Shown one piece after another: positions 51,836 through 59,284 of a stretch of 64,000 bases of DNA. Position 1 is the stretch's first letter; the number at the start of each line of letters is the position of its first letter. The stretch is from contig NZ_CP136995.1 in NCBI RefSeq assembly GCF_033110285.1, forward strand, positions 434,001 to 498,000, given 5' to 3'. The DNA is from Ottowia sp. SB7-C50. GTDB taxonomy: Bacteria; Pseudomonadota; Gammaproteobacteria; Burkholderiales; Burkholderiaceae_C. Under the pieces are notes generated by a model. The model ran no database searches, had not been told where the DNA came from, and saw only the letters and a program-made list of their open reading frames with translations. A program made the position numbers and the translations under genes.

Positions 51836-52243
51836 CTATTTTTTAAGCAGGTAGCGATGATTCGATGGACAGGGGGCGGTCTGGTCCTGGCGGTTGCTGG
51901 TGATTTTTCGCAGCAGCGCGGGCAGCGGCTCGCTGTTCCACGGATGATTCGGGTCAAGCGGCATGCCGTGCGCGTCGCAGCCCATCGGCACGCGCTTGCC
52001 TTCATCGGCGGCGGTCTTGCGCGAGTGGCATTCGTGGCACAGAGGTTGCAGTGACTCGCGCCGGTTGTCATCGGCGCCATTCATGTGGTCAACGTCCGTC
52101 GCCCGCACGATCAACCCACGGGCCTTGCAATGCCTGCACAGCGGTTCATCGGCCAGCACGGACGCGCGCAGTCGCTGCCAGGCTGCGCCATTCAAGGGCA
52201 GCGTGCGGCGCGGGTCTGCATCGCGTCCGCTGCGCTTGCTCAT
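51836..52243 (-). CDS. HNH endonuclease
   Basis: A 135-residue HNH protein: CRHCKARGLIVRATDVDHMNGADDNRRESLQPLCHECHSRKTA shows the C-x2-C, the DH of motif 1, the central Asn and the C-x2-CH of the zinc-bound betabetaalpha-Me fold. HNH enzymes next to terminases are needed for specific terminase activity and packaging in HK97-like phages and cf-PICIs. It overlaps the portal by four bases. Confidence 0.9.
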   Translation of the reverse strand: MSKRSGRDADPRRTLPLNGAAWQRLRASVLADEPLCRHCKARGLIVRATDVDHMNGADDNRRESLQPLCHECHSRKTAADEGKRVPMGCDAHGMPLDPNHPWNSEPLPALLRKITSNRQDQTAPCPSNHRYLLKK

Positions 52244-53418
52244 GCCGCGCCCTTGGGTGGCGGATTGGGCCGGTAGTGGGTGGCCTTGATGGCGGGCAGG
52301 TTTTCCAGCTTGCGGGCCTCGGCAGGCAGCAGCCAGCCGGCCCCGATGCCGGATGCGTAGAACGCGGCGCGCACTTCGCTGTCACCCCGCAGCAGCCCCT
52401 CCGCGCTGAACTCGGGGTAATACAGGCGCTTGCCCGCATCGGTCAGCAACTGGCGGCTGATGGCGCCTTCCCATGCGGCCATGTGGCGGCCCAGGCAGTG
52501 CGTGACGAACCAGCGATTCACCTGCACGGCGTTGCTGTAGTTGGCCTCGCCCAGGTCGGCCAGCAGCGGCGGCGGCACCTTGAAGATGCGGGCCACTTCC
52601 TGCACGCTGAACTGTCGGGCGGCGATGTACTCGGCATCCTCAAGGCTCATGCTCAAGGGCACGAAGTCGGCGCCTTCCTCAAGCACGGGCGTGCGGCCCG
52701 CATTGGATGCGCCCGCGTACTGCGTCTGCCAGGATTGCTTCAGGCTCTCGCGCTGTTCGGCCTTCAGCTTGCCGGGCATCTTGATGATGCCGCTCAGCTT
52801 GGTGCCATTGGTGAAGTTGGCCACACCGTGCTGCGATTCGGCCAGCGCCAGCTCGATCACGCTGCGCGCAGCCTGAATAGGTGACTGGCCGATCAGGGGA
52901 TCAGGCCCAGCGCGGTGGCGCAGGTGAAACACTTCATCAGGCAGCAGGCGCTCGCGCTTGCCGTCGCGGTCGGTGTAGTCGAACCCGCCGATGGCGTCCC
53001 CCTTGCGCAGCACGTTGACGCGCTCGGGCGCCAGCGGGATCAGCGCACGCACCTGGCCATCGTTGCCCCGGATCACGCGCGCGTAACTGTTGCCGTGCAG
53101 CAGCATGGCAGCGGTCATCCATTCGATGAACTCCTGCGAACTCTGGTGCTCGTTCGGCTCGCGGTGCAGGCACTTGTGCAAGGCGTGGTCATCGGCGGGC
53201 GTGCGGCTGTCATCGCCGCGCTTGTACAGGCGCAGCGGTAGGGTGCCGATGGCCTCGGATATGACGGCGACGGCACCATAGACGGCGGCCACGGACTGCG
53301 CCGACTCGGGCGTGATGCTGGCCGTGCGCAGGGCCTGGAAGGCGGCCCAGGTGTCGTTCGGATTGGTGGCCCGGCGTTCAAAGCCCAGGGCGCGGGCGGT
53401 GCGTTCGATCAGTCCCAT
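52240..53418 (-). CDS. HK97-family portal protein
   Basis: A 392-residue portal, start MGLIERTARALGFERRATN. Motifs: SAQSVAAVYGAVAVISEAIGTLPLRLYKR, DHALHKCLHREPNEHQSSQEFIEWMTAAMLLHGNSYARVIRGNDG, EVFHLRHRAGPDPLIGQSPIQAARSVIELALA and VQEVARIFKVPPPLLADLGEANYSNAVQVNRWFVTHCLGRHMAAWEGAISRQLL, all typical of HK97 gp3. The start lies within the end of the protease gene. Confidence 0.92.
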   Translation of the reverse strand: MGLIERTARALGFERRATNPNDTWAAFQALRTASITPESAQSVAAVYGAVAVISEAIGTLPLRLYKRGDDSRTPADDHALHKCLHREPNEHQSSQEFIEWMTAAMLLHGNSYARVIRGNDGQVRALIPLAPERVNVLRKGDAIGGFDYTDRDGKRERLLPDEVFHLRHRAGPDPLIGQSPIQAARSVIELALAESQHGVANFTNGTKLSGIIKMPGKLKAEQRESLKQSWQTQYAGASNAGRTPVLEEGADFVPLSMSLEDAEYIAARQFSVQEVARIFKVPPPLLADLGEANYSNAVQVNRWFVTHCLGRHMAAWEGAISRQLLTDAGKRLYYPEFSAEGLLRGDSEVRAAFYASGIGAGWLLPAEARKLENLPAIKATHYRPNPPPKGAA

Positions 53419-53942
53419 ACACAGGTTTCCAGCCAAAGGGCGCGCGTGTCGTTGCTGCGGATGGCCTGGCGCGAGCGCAGGGCGACCGTGGTGTCGGCAT
53501 AGGCCGGGTCTGCCGTCAGGGTGATTTCCACCAGGTCAACGTCGAGCAGCTCGCGCACCAGTTGCGCGCCGCGCTGTTCCCAGCGGTCGCCGCCATCGCG
53601 CACGCGAAAGCCGAATGAACAGCCCGCCACGTCGCCGCGATCCACCAGAATGGCCAGGTCGCGGCCATGCGTGGTGTCGGGCAGGGCCAGCTCGAAGGCC
53701 AGCCCCTTGGTGTCTTCGCGCAGTTGCAGCGTGCCCCCGCGCGTGGTGCCCAGCAGGGCATCGCCCTGATGGTGGTACAGGGCGCGAATGTTGGTGCCGC
53801 TTTGCAGGGAATTGCGAAAGGCGCCATTGCGGATCACCTCGACGAAGTCGCCCAGAACGGCCTCGCTGTTGAAGATCGCGGCGTAGCCGGTCAGCGTCTT
53901 GCCGTTGCTGCGCAGCTCGCCAGTGGAGCGGACTTCCAACAT
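53409..53942 (-). CDS. HK97-family prohead protease
   Basis: A 177-residue S78/U35 protease, start MLEVRSTGELRSNGKTLTGYAAIFNSEAVLGDFVEVIRNGAF. The His motif is ALYHHQGDALLGTTRGGTLQLRED and the Ser motif GDVAGCSFGFRVR; ELLDVDLVEITLTADPAYADTTVALR closes the domain. It processes the capsid protein N-terminal delta domain. It starts ten bases after the capsid stop. Confidence 0.92.
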   Translation of the reverse strand: MLEVRSTGELRSNGKTLTGYAAIFNSEAVLGDFVEVIRNGAFRNSLQSGTNIRALYHHQGDALLGTTRGGTLQLREDTKGLAFELALPDTTHGRDLAILVDRGDVAGCSFGFRVRDGGDRWEQRGAQLVRELLDVDLVEITLTADPAYADTTVALRSRQAIRSNDTRALWLETCVWD

Positions 53943-53952
53943 TCGCAGCCCC

Positions 53953-55194
53953 TTAGGCGATGGCCAGGTCTTCCACCACCACGAACGCTTCGGGGCGGCG
54001 CACCACGGCATCCATCGTGTGCAGGATGCGCAGTTGAACGTCGCCTTTTTCGTAGTAGCCAGCGGCGTAGGGGTTGGCCAGCACTTCGGTGGCGCCCCAT
54101 TCGCCGATCACCATTTCGCTGAAGTCGCCGACGATCATGCGGCCCTTGGCAGGACTGCCTGCCTTGGCATCCAGCTGGTTGGTGACGTGCGCGGCCAGGC
54201 CGTTGACGGTGCCGCCTTGCAGGATGTATTCGGCGCCTGCGGTGGTGCTCTTGAGCGTGGCGCCCAGCTTGGTGGCCACCTTGGCGTGCGTCAGGATGGC
54301 ATTGGGCGTGACGTTGACCAGCGCCAGCTTTTCGAACACGGCCAGCACGGCGGCCCAGTCGAGCGTCGCCAGGGATGCGGTCTGCACGCCCGACACGTTC
54401 AGGATGCCCACCGGCTGCTTGGCGGCGGCGGTGCCGTGAATCAGCGCCTTGTCCACGGCCAGGCCGATCACGGCGGCGATATCGTCGCGCAGCAGTTGCT
54501 CGATGGCCGGATTGCTTTGCAGCGCCAGTTGGCGGCTGAACGCGGTCAGCGCACCTACGTGCTTCGGTTCCATGCGGATGCTGGCGTAGCCCGGATTGCT
54601 TTCCGTCAGCGGGTCGCCCTCGTTCAGCCAGTACGCGGTGCTGGCGCTGGCCGCCTTGGGGATCACCACGTCGCCACGCAGGCCGGACAGCACACGGGCG
54701 CCCAGGCTGCGCACGATGGTCGAATTGCGCAGCAGGCCGATGAATTGGTCGGCGCGGTTGTCGTCGGGCACGATGGCGGCATTTGCCGTGGTGGTCATCG
54801 TGGCGCGCTTTTCAAACACGCTCGACGGGATCAGCACGCCACCGTGGCGCGCCTCGATGCCCTGGCGCTTGGCCTCTTGCTGGAACTCGGCCAGTGCGCC
54901 CGTGACGGCGCGTTGCTCGATCTGCGCGCGGATGGCGTCGGTGACGTTGACGGCGCCTTCCATGTCGGCGCGCGGCTTGTCGGCAGGCTGGCCCAGGCTG
55001 CGGCGCTCGGCATCTTCCAGGAACTGCGCGCGTTGCTCTTGCGCCTCCAAGCCCTGAATCTCGCCCTTCAGCTTGTCGAAGGCGGCGGTTTCGTCGGCAG
55101 ACAGCGGGCGGTTCTCGCCCTGGGCCTTGGCCAGCACGGCGCGCATCTCGGTCACTTTCAGGGCGCGGGCTTCGCGCAGGTCGTTCAGTTTCAT
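53953..55194 (-). CDS. HK97-family major capsid protein
   Basis: A 413-residue capsid precursor, start MKLNDLREARALKVTEMRAVLAKAQGENRPLSADETAAFDKLKGEIQGLEAQEQRA. This is the coiled delta domain to be removed by the protease, followed by GGVLIPSSVFEKRATMTTTANAAIVPDDNRADQFIGLLRNSTIVRSLGARVLSGLRGDVVIPK and a conserved C-terminal RMIVGDFSEMVIGEWGATEVLANPYAAGYYEKGDVQLRILHTMDAVVRRPEAFV. This fold is distinct from the gpE-type capsid of the first prophage, so two unrelated head systems lie in the window. Confidence 0.93.
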   Translation of the reverse strand: MKLNDLREARALKVTEMRAVLAKAQGENRPLSADETAAFDKLKGEIQGLEAQEQRAQFLEDAERRSLGQPADKPRADMEGAVNVTDAIRAQIEQRAVTGALAEFQQEAKRQGIEARHGGVLIPSSVFEKRATMTTTANAAIVPDDNRADQFIGLLRNSTIVRSLGARVLSGLRGDVVIPKAASASTAYWLNEGDPLTESNPGYASIRMEPKHVGALTAFSRQLALQSNPAIEQLLRDDIAAVIGLAVDKALIHGTAAAKQPVGILNVSGVQTASLATLDWAAVLAVFEKLALVNVTPNAILTHAKVATKLGATLKSTTAGAEYILQGGTVNGLAAHVTNQLDAKAGSPAKGRMIVGDFSEMVIGEWGATEVLANPYAAGYYEKGDVQLRILHTMDAVVRRPEAFVVVEDLAIA

Positions 55195-55354
55195 CGTGGT
55201 CTTTCTTTGCAAAGAATGAAGATGAACTGAGATGTAGCGCACTTCAGAAACAGTAGCAAGCTACAAAAAATCTAGCGGACGTGCCAGGACTGAGCAGGAC
55301 TATTGCTGTTGGGCGGGCGCAAAAAAGCCCGCACTGGGCGGGCTGGTGTTCATG
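55195..55354. other. Gap between rep and capsid genes
   Basis: No gene is seen in about 160 bases. The segment 55326-55345 contains GCCCGCACTGGGCGGGC, a small hairpin after the rep stop that could be a terminator or a processing site separating replication from capsid genes. Confidence 0.45.
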
Positions 55355-56641
55355 TCAGTGCGGCCCTGCCGGTGTCACTTCGATGAACTCAATATCGATC
55401 ACATCCGCCGGCCTTCGTCGCGTTCTAGGTCTCCGCGTGGCTTCCAAAGATTCCAAAGATTCCAAAGATTCCGTTTCCCGTGAGAGGGAATCTTTGGAAT
55501 CTTTGGGCGGTCTAGTGGAATCTTTGGGCGGCTCGGTCGGCAGCTCGGGGTCGGTGCCGCCGGGCAGGCGCAGATACCAAGCGCCTTGGTAGCCGCCCTT
55601 CTTGCGGATCACTCCCAGTTTGTTGCCGGCGCGCCAAATCTGCTTCTTGTTGAAACCGTGGCGCGCAACCGCCTTGGTTGCCACGTCTGATGGCGTCCAG
55701 CAATCGGCAGTCAATTCCGCGCGAAGCAGCGTACTGGCGTCGGTCTCGGCTTCCGCTGCCATGTCGTCCGGGTCGGTCAGCAGCTCGCGCGCTGTGCCGT
55801 CCACTGCATTTCCCCAGGCGACATGCGAAGCGAATACATCGGTTTGAATCTCGGTCTGTTCCAGGTGGTATTCAAAGCCGCCATCGTCCGGCCCGATGTT
55901 TGACTTTGCCCGCGCCAGCACGCGCAACGGCTTGTCATCTTCACTCTGCACCTTCGCGGCCACCATCACCACCCGCGCCAGCGCAGTGAAGGCGATGGAG
56001 CCGATCACGCGCATGGAAGGATCGGTGCCTTGCCCACCCTTCTGAAAGTGCGTGATGCCGATCAATGCGCACCGGCATTCAGCGGCCAGATCAACCAGCG
56101 GTTGCAGCCCGCGCCGGGTTTCCGTGTTCTTGTGGCTGTCGCCCGTCACGGCTCCCACGATGGGATCAACGATCAGTAGATCGATGCCGCCGGGCATGCT
56201 GGCGATGCACTTGCGCAGTTTCTCCATGTCGCGTGCCGGATCGAACGCCTGCTCCTCGCCGTCAACGCGCGTGCCCTTCACAAAGTAACAGCGGGCCATG
56301 TCGGCGCCGGATGCGAGCAGGCGCGGCGCCAGCGTGTCGCTGGGATCATCCTCGCCGCTGTAGATCAGGACGTTGCCCGGTTTACAGCCAGCGCCGTCAG
56401 GCCAGTGTCCGCCACTGGTGACGGTGGCAGCGAAGGCCAGTGCAATGGTGGTCTTGCCCTGTCCCGGTGCGCCGGCCAGCAAGTGCAACTTGCCCCGCGC
56501 CAGCCAATTCCGCCACAGCCAACTTACCGGGACGATGCGCAGGTCGGAACCACGCTCGATCACTACTCCGTCAGGTTGCGGCGGGCGCACTCGCTCGGCG
56601 TTCTGTAGCACATGCTCGATTGCTTCACGCTCTTTGCTCAT
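55355..56641 (-). CDS. RepA-like AAA replicative helicase
   Basis: A 428-residue RecA-fold ATPase, start MSKEREAIEHVLQNAERV overlapping the primase stop. Walker A is LLAGAPGQGKTTIALAFA, Walker B IDLLIVDPIVGA, and ALIGITHFQKGG is the sensor strand of RepA-type hexameric helicases. The C-terminus is Ser/Glu/Pro-rich with repeating 'KDSKDS' and 'ESLESLE' units encoded by an iteron-like DNA cluster. It probably starts satellite replication with the primase and AlpA. Confidence 0.85.
   Translation of the reverse strand: MSKEREAIEHVLQNAERVRPPQPDGVVIERGSDLRIVPVSWLWRNWLARGKLHLLAGAPGQGKTTIALAFAATVTSGGHWPDGAGCKPGNVLIYSGEDDPSDTLAPRLLASGADMARCYFVKGTRVDGEEQAFDPARDMEKLRKCIASMPGGIDLLIVDPIVGAVTGDSHKNTETRRGLQPLVDLAAECRCALIGITHFQKGGQGTDPSMRVIGSIAFTALARVVMVAAKVQSEDDKPLRVLARAKSNIGPDDGGFEYHLEQTEIQTDVFASHVAWGNAVDGTARELLTDPDDMAAEAETDASTLLRAELTADCWTPSDVATKAVARHGFNKKQIWRAGNKLGVIRKKGGYQGAWYLRLPGGTDPELPTEPPKDSTRPPKDSKDSLSRETESLESLESLEATRRPRTRRRPADVIDIEFIEVTPAGPH
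55442..55527. repeat. Iteron-like cluster with 20-bp inverted arms inside the helicase gene
   Basis: Three direct copies of TTCCAAAGA (55442-55450, 55451-55459, 55460-55468) face three inverted copies ending in TCTTTGG (55491-55497, 55500-55506, 55521-55527). Positions 55453-55472 and 55487-55506 are perfect inverted repeats of 20 bases around a 14-base loop. The cluster is coding but has the form of a replication-origin iteron set, placed where PICI origins usually sit (near rep). Confidence 0.65.
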
Positions 56642-57460
56642 GCCACCCCCTGCACCACGTCGTTCAGGTCGTTCAGTTCCTGGCGGGTAACCCAAACATC
56701 TACGCCCAGCTCGGCCCAACGGGTGGAACAGGCGTGTGCAGCGGCGATGCCGGCCGGGTCGTTGTCGCAGGCAATGACAAGCGTCTCGATGCCAGCGAGC
56801 GGGGGAAACTTGGCCAAGTGACCGGCGTCGATCAGTGCCCATACAGGTGCATGGCCCCATGCCAGCGACAGCGCGGTTTCGATGCCCTCTGCGATGCCAA
56901 GGCCGTAGGTCACGGCTTCGTCGGGCCACAAGCGAATCACGCCATTGCGCAGTTCGTGGCCGGCCAGCGGCAGACGCGCCGGATTGGCGGCCTTGGTGCC
57001 GTCAGCATTGATCCAGGTGCGATGCAGCGACTTCGCTTTGCGGGTGTGTACATCCGTCACCAGCGCCACCAGCGCGGGGCCGGTGTGGCCGCTGGGATGC
57101 TTCACGGCAGGGTGCCAGCGTAGATCACCGTCCGAAGGGGGGGATCACGCAACGTCGAGCGTTCAAGTAATCCACCGCAACCCCGGAAAGGGTCTTGCAC
57201 TGGTGCCAGAAACCGATGCCCCAGTCGGCCAGTACCGTGGCTTTCGCGGGCTTAGGTTTTTTTACACAACGTCGAAGCGAATCCGGTGTCCTATGGGTGC
57301 CTACGAACCCACACCGAAAGCAATGAGCCACCATGCCGCCTTCAGGCTTCACAGTGACGCTCAGGGCGGTGTCGCGCGGCCCACGGTCGCAGACGGGGCA
57401 GGGCAGGCGATGGTCGCCCACGGCCAAGCCCGGCGCGATGGCCTCTTTCCAAGCGATCAT
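56638..57460 (-). pseudogene. Satellite primase, frameshifted in a G7/C7 run
   Basis: The N-terminal frame (57460 down) begins MIAWKEAIAPGLAVGDHRLPCPVCDRGPRDTALSVTVKPEGGMVAHCFRCGFVG, a CPVC...HCFRCG zinc ribbon, and stops after RRCVIPPFGR. The next frame continues RRCVIPPSDGDLRWHPAVKHPSGHTGPALVALVTD if one base is removed from the seven-base run at 57137-57143. The C-terminal part has the Toprim core GLGIAEGIETALSL and VIACDNDPAGIAAA. The joined protein is about 273 residues. The lesion is identical in kind to the three in the first prophage. Confidence 0.8.
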
Positions 57461-57470
57461 GCTGACCCCC

Positions 57471-57680
57471 TTACTTGGCGGCCAGTTCGGCGATCAGGCG
57501 GTTAACGTCGCTCTCGCGCCATGCGCTGGTTTTCGGCCCCAGCTTGATCGGCGGTGGGAATTTGCCGTCCTTGACGCCCTGATACCAGGCGCTTCGGCTG
57601 ATGGGCACGCGCGACAGAACTACGTTCAGGCGCAGGAGTTTCTCCGGCGATGCCGGGAAGGTGGTCGTTGCAGTTGCCAT
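57471..57680 (-). CDS. AlpA-family excisionase/regulator
   Basis: A 69-residue winged-helix protein (MATATTTFPASPEKLLRLNVVLSRVPISRSAWYQGVKDGKFPPPIKLGPKTSAWRESDVNRLIAELAAK) with the MerR-like 'S.S..Y..V..G.FP.P.KLG...AW..S.V..WI' AlpA signature. AlpA is the usual regulator of Gram-negative PICIs and P4-like satellites, activating integrase and/or early transcription. It directly precedes the primase. Confidence 0.9.
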   Translation of the reverse strand: MATATTTFPASPEKLLRLNVVLSRVPISRSAWYQGVKDGKFPPPIKLGPKTSAWRESDVNRLIAELAAK

Positions 57681-57925
57681 ATGGCCCTCATGAAAGACTG
57701 ACAAGGGCTTACGGCTACCGATTGCCGCGTTACGCGCGTAGTCGGTATGATGCATCTCTCTGCCCAGAGGCTGCATTGCCGTAAGGTGATGTGGCGGATT
57801 GCCCCGGTCGCCTGCCAGCTTCCGGGGCTTTCCTTTTGGATGTGTTTATGTCCAGCCACGCAATCTATTGTGCATTGTGTTTAAAGCGCCGTCATGGAAT
57901 AAACCTGTGGATAACGGGTACGAAC
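57681..57925. promoter_or_regulatory. AlpA upstream regulatory region
   Basis: A 245-base gap between alpA and the next early gene. It holds an inverted repeat GCCCCGG (57812-57818) / CCGGGGC (57833-57839) followed on the + strand by a pyrimidine-rich stretch, and a second pair CGTTACGCGCGTA near 57728-57740. No gene or clear promoter hexamers were found. It is a likely regulatory hub of the satellite. Confidence 0.4.
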
Positions 57926-58348
57926 TCAGCCAGTTCGTTCCCGCCTAAGTTGAGCTAGCGCGTGCTTGAAGTGCTTTTCGACGGTGTCCCAAGTTCTGCC
58001 GTATCGCGTGGCAAGGTCACCTATGGCGGCTTTTCGCTCTCGGATCAGATCGGCCCTGCTATCGCCCCGTTGCTGTCGTTTGTGGTGTGAAATGGCCGCA
58101 ATACGGATGGCTTGATGCTCCCAAAAGTCTAGCGTGCTTCGCTTGCGTCGAGCAGGCGGGGCCTTAACAGTGCCTGCTAGGACGCCAGCTATAAAGTCTC
58201 GAATCTTGGCCGGCAGCGGAAAATCGTATTCGCGCAGCCGCTCACAGAATTCGTAGGGGTGGCCACGATACAGATTGACCAGCGCGGTCGTCCATATTGT
58301 TTCCAATTCAAACCGTTCTTCGTCAGGATCAATCGAGCTCATTGCCAT
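57926..58348 (-). CDS. Early satellite protein, HTH-like, unknown
   Basis: A 140-residue basic protein (MAMSSIDPDEERFELETIWTTALVNLYRGHPYEFCERLREYDFPLPAKIRDFIAGVLAGTVKAP). Its C-terminal region GDLATRYGRTWDTVEKHFKHALAQLRRERTG reads like a sigma-70 region 4/HTH. Such small DNA-binding proteins occur in satellite early operons. It overlaps the upstream small gene by twenty bases. Confidence 0.6.
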   Translation of the reverse strand: MAMSSIDPDEERFELETIWTTALVNLYRGHPYEFCERLREYDFPLPAKIRDFIAGVLAGTVKAPPARRKRSTLDFWEHQAIRIAAISHHKRQQRGDSRADLIRERKAAIGDLATRYGRTWDTVEKHFKHALAQLRRERTG

Positions 58349-58517
58349 GCATCCAGTATTGGGACGGGTTGCGGTACATGTCGGCGACCTTGATCTTGTA
58401 GTAGTCGTGCACGGTGCGCCAGCATCTGCATGTGGTCGGCGCGGATGTCGTTGTCCTTGTGGTCGAAGCTGGCGAACAGGATGTGGTGCCGGCGACGTTG
58501 ATTGGCGTGGTCTGCAT
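58329..58517 (-). CDS. Small early gene with a probable internal shifted segment
   Basis: The open frame (62 residues) starts MQTTPINVAGTTSCSP and ends WRTVHDYYKIKVADMYRNPSQYWMHGNELD. Between about 58482 and 58421 the -1 frame reads ILFASFDHKDNDIRADHMQM, which looks more protein-like than the Thr/Ser-rich product of the main frame. This suggests two compensating indels. Function unknown. Confidence 0.45.
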   Translation of the reverse strand: MQTTPINVAGTTSCSPASTTRTTTSAPTTCRCWRTVHDYYKIKVADMYRNPSQYWMHGNELD

Positions 58518-58555
58518 GTGGGTGCCAGCCCCGGCGTGCAGGGCTGGCGGATGGG

Positions 58556-59029
58556 TTAATACAAACCTAGACGGTGTTCGTCGTGCCAGCGACCAAGCAT
58601 CCTGTTCACCTTGTCGATACAGTCTCGGTAATGATCGCCCTCCTTGGTGCCCGACTTAATCCAGGTACGTGCTGCCGACAGGCCGAACTTCACCTCGCCG
58701 CGCAGTGAGTCCATCTGGCAGAGGAACGCGCGCACTATCTCGAACGCCTGCCACAGCTCCGGCTTCTCGGCCACGATGGCATTCAGCATGTCGTTGATTT
58801 GGTCGCGCGACATGTAGATGATCTTCACATCGTAGTTTTTGCCGTTGCACGGTTGGACGCCACGCCAGATAGGCGGCAGCTTGTAGCCCGATATCGTCAG
58901 GTTTTCTTCGGTGACGGTTGACGGGATCAGGTACGGGTCAGACGGCGGCGCCTTCCGCCCTCGGTTGCCGATCACCGGCACCATGACGATATCGTCGTCA
59001 CTCTCCTCCACGGTCTTTTTCTTGGCCAT
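58556..59029 (-). CDS. Early satellite protein, unknown
   Basis: A 157-residue protein, start MAKKKTVEESDDDIVMVPVIGNRGRKAPPSDPYLIPSTVTEENLTISGYKLPPIWRGV, then helical (IVAEKPELWQAFEIVRAFLCQMDSLRGEVKFGLSAARTWIKSGTKEGDHYRDCIDKVNRMLGRWHDEHRLGLY). No known family recognised. It lies three bases after the next upstream gene in the same direction, so it belongs to the early operon with integrase. Confidence 0.65.
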   Translation of the reverse strand: MAKKKTVEESDDDIVMVPVIGNRGRKAPPSDPYLIPSTVTEENLTISGYKLPPIWRGVQPCNGKNYDVKIIYMSRDQINDMLNAIVAEKPELWQAFEIVRAFLCQMDSLRGEVKFGLSAARTWIKSGTKEGDHYRDCIDKVNRMLGRWHDEHRLGLY

Positions 59030-59032
59030 GGT

Positions 59033-59236
59033 TCAGCCCTCCTTCGCCAGCCGCATGCAGTCCCGATCCAGGCGCATGCCAATGTTCAACAGATTGCCTT
59101 CCAAGCGCACCAGGGCGGCGCGCAGCGGGCTATCGGTGACGCCCCCGATCAAACGCCCCAGCGCCATGATCTCGTCTTGCAGTCGGCCTATTCCGGCCTC
59201 TACGTCCCGCAACGGGATAGCATTCACATCAGCCAT
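59033..59236 (-). CDS. Small coiled early protein
   Basis: A 67-residue helical protein (MADVNAIPLRDVEAGIGRLQDEIMALGRLIGGVTDSPLRAALVRLEGNLLNIGMRLDRDCMRLAKEG) with GGAG eight bases before the ATG at 59236. It has coiled-coil heptads but no recognised family. Partner genes on both sides suggest a role in satellite control. Confidence 0.6.
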   Translation of the reverse strand: MADVNAIPLRDVEAGIGRLQDEIMALGRLIGGVTDSPLRAALVRLEGNLLNIGMRLDRDCMRLAKEG

Positions 59237-59284
59237 TCTCAAACTCCTGTTTTGATAGTGGTCAGGGGCCGAAGTGACCTTCCT

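Noticed and set aside
55442..55527. CRISPR array
   Set aside because: Units are 9 bases, adjacent or inverted, and coding; no spacers of uniform length. No CRISPR repeat was seen elsewhere in the window.
57811..57840. tRNA or attachment-site tRNA fragment near alpA
   Set aside because: GCCCCGG/CCGGGGC forms only one stem and lacks D, anticodon and T-arm patterns. No tRNA gene was found anywhere in the window.
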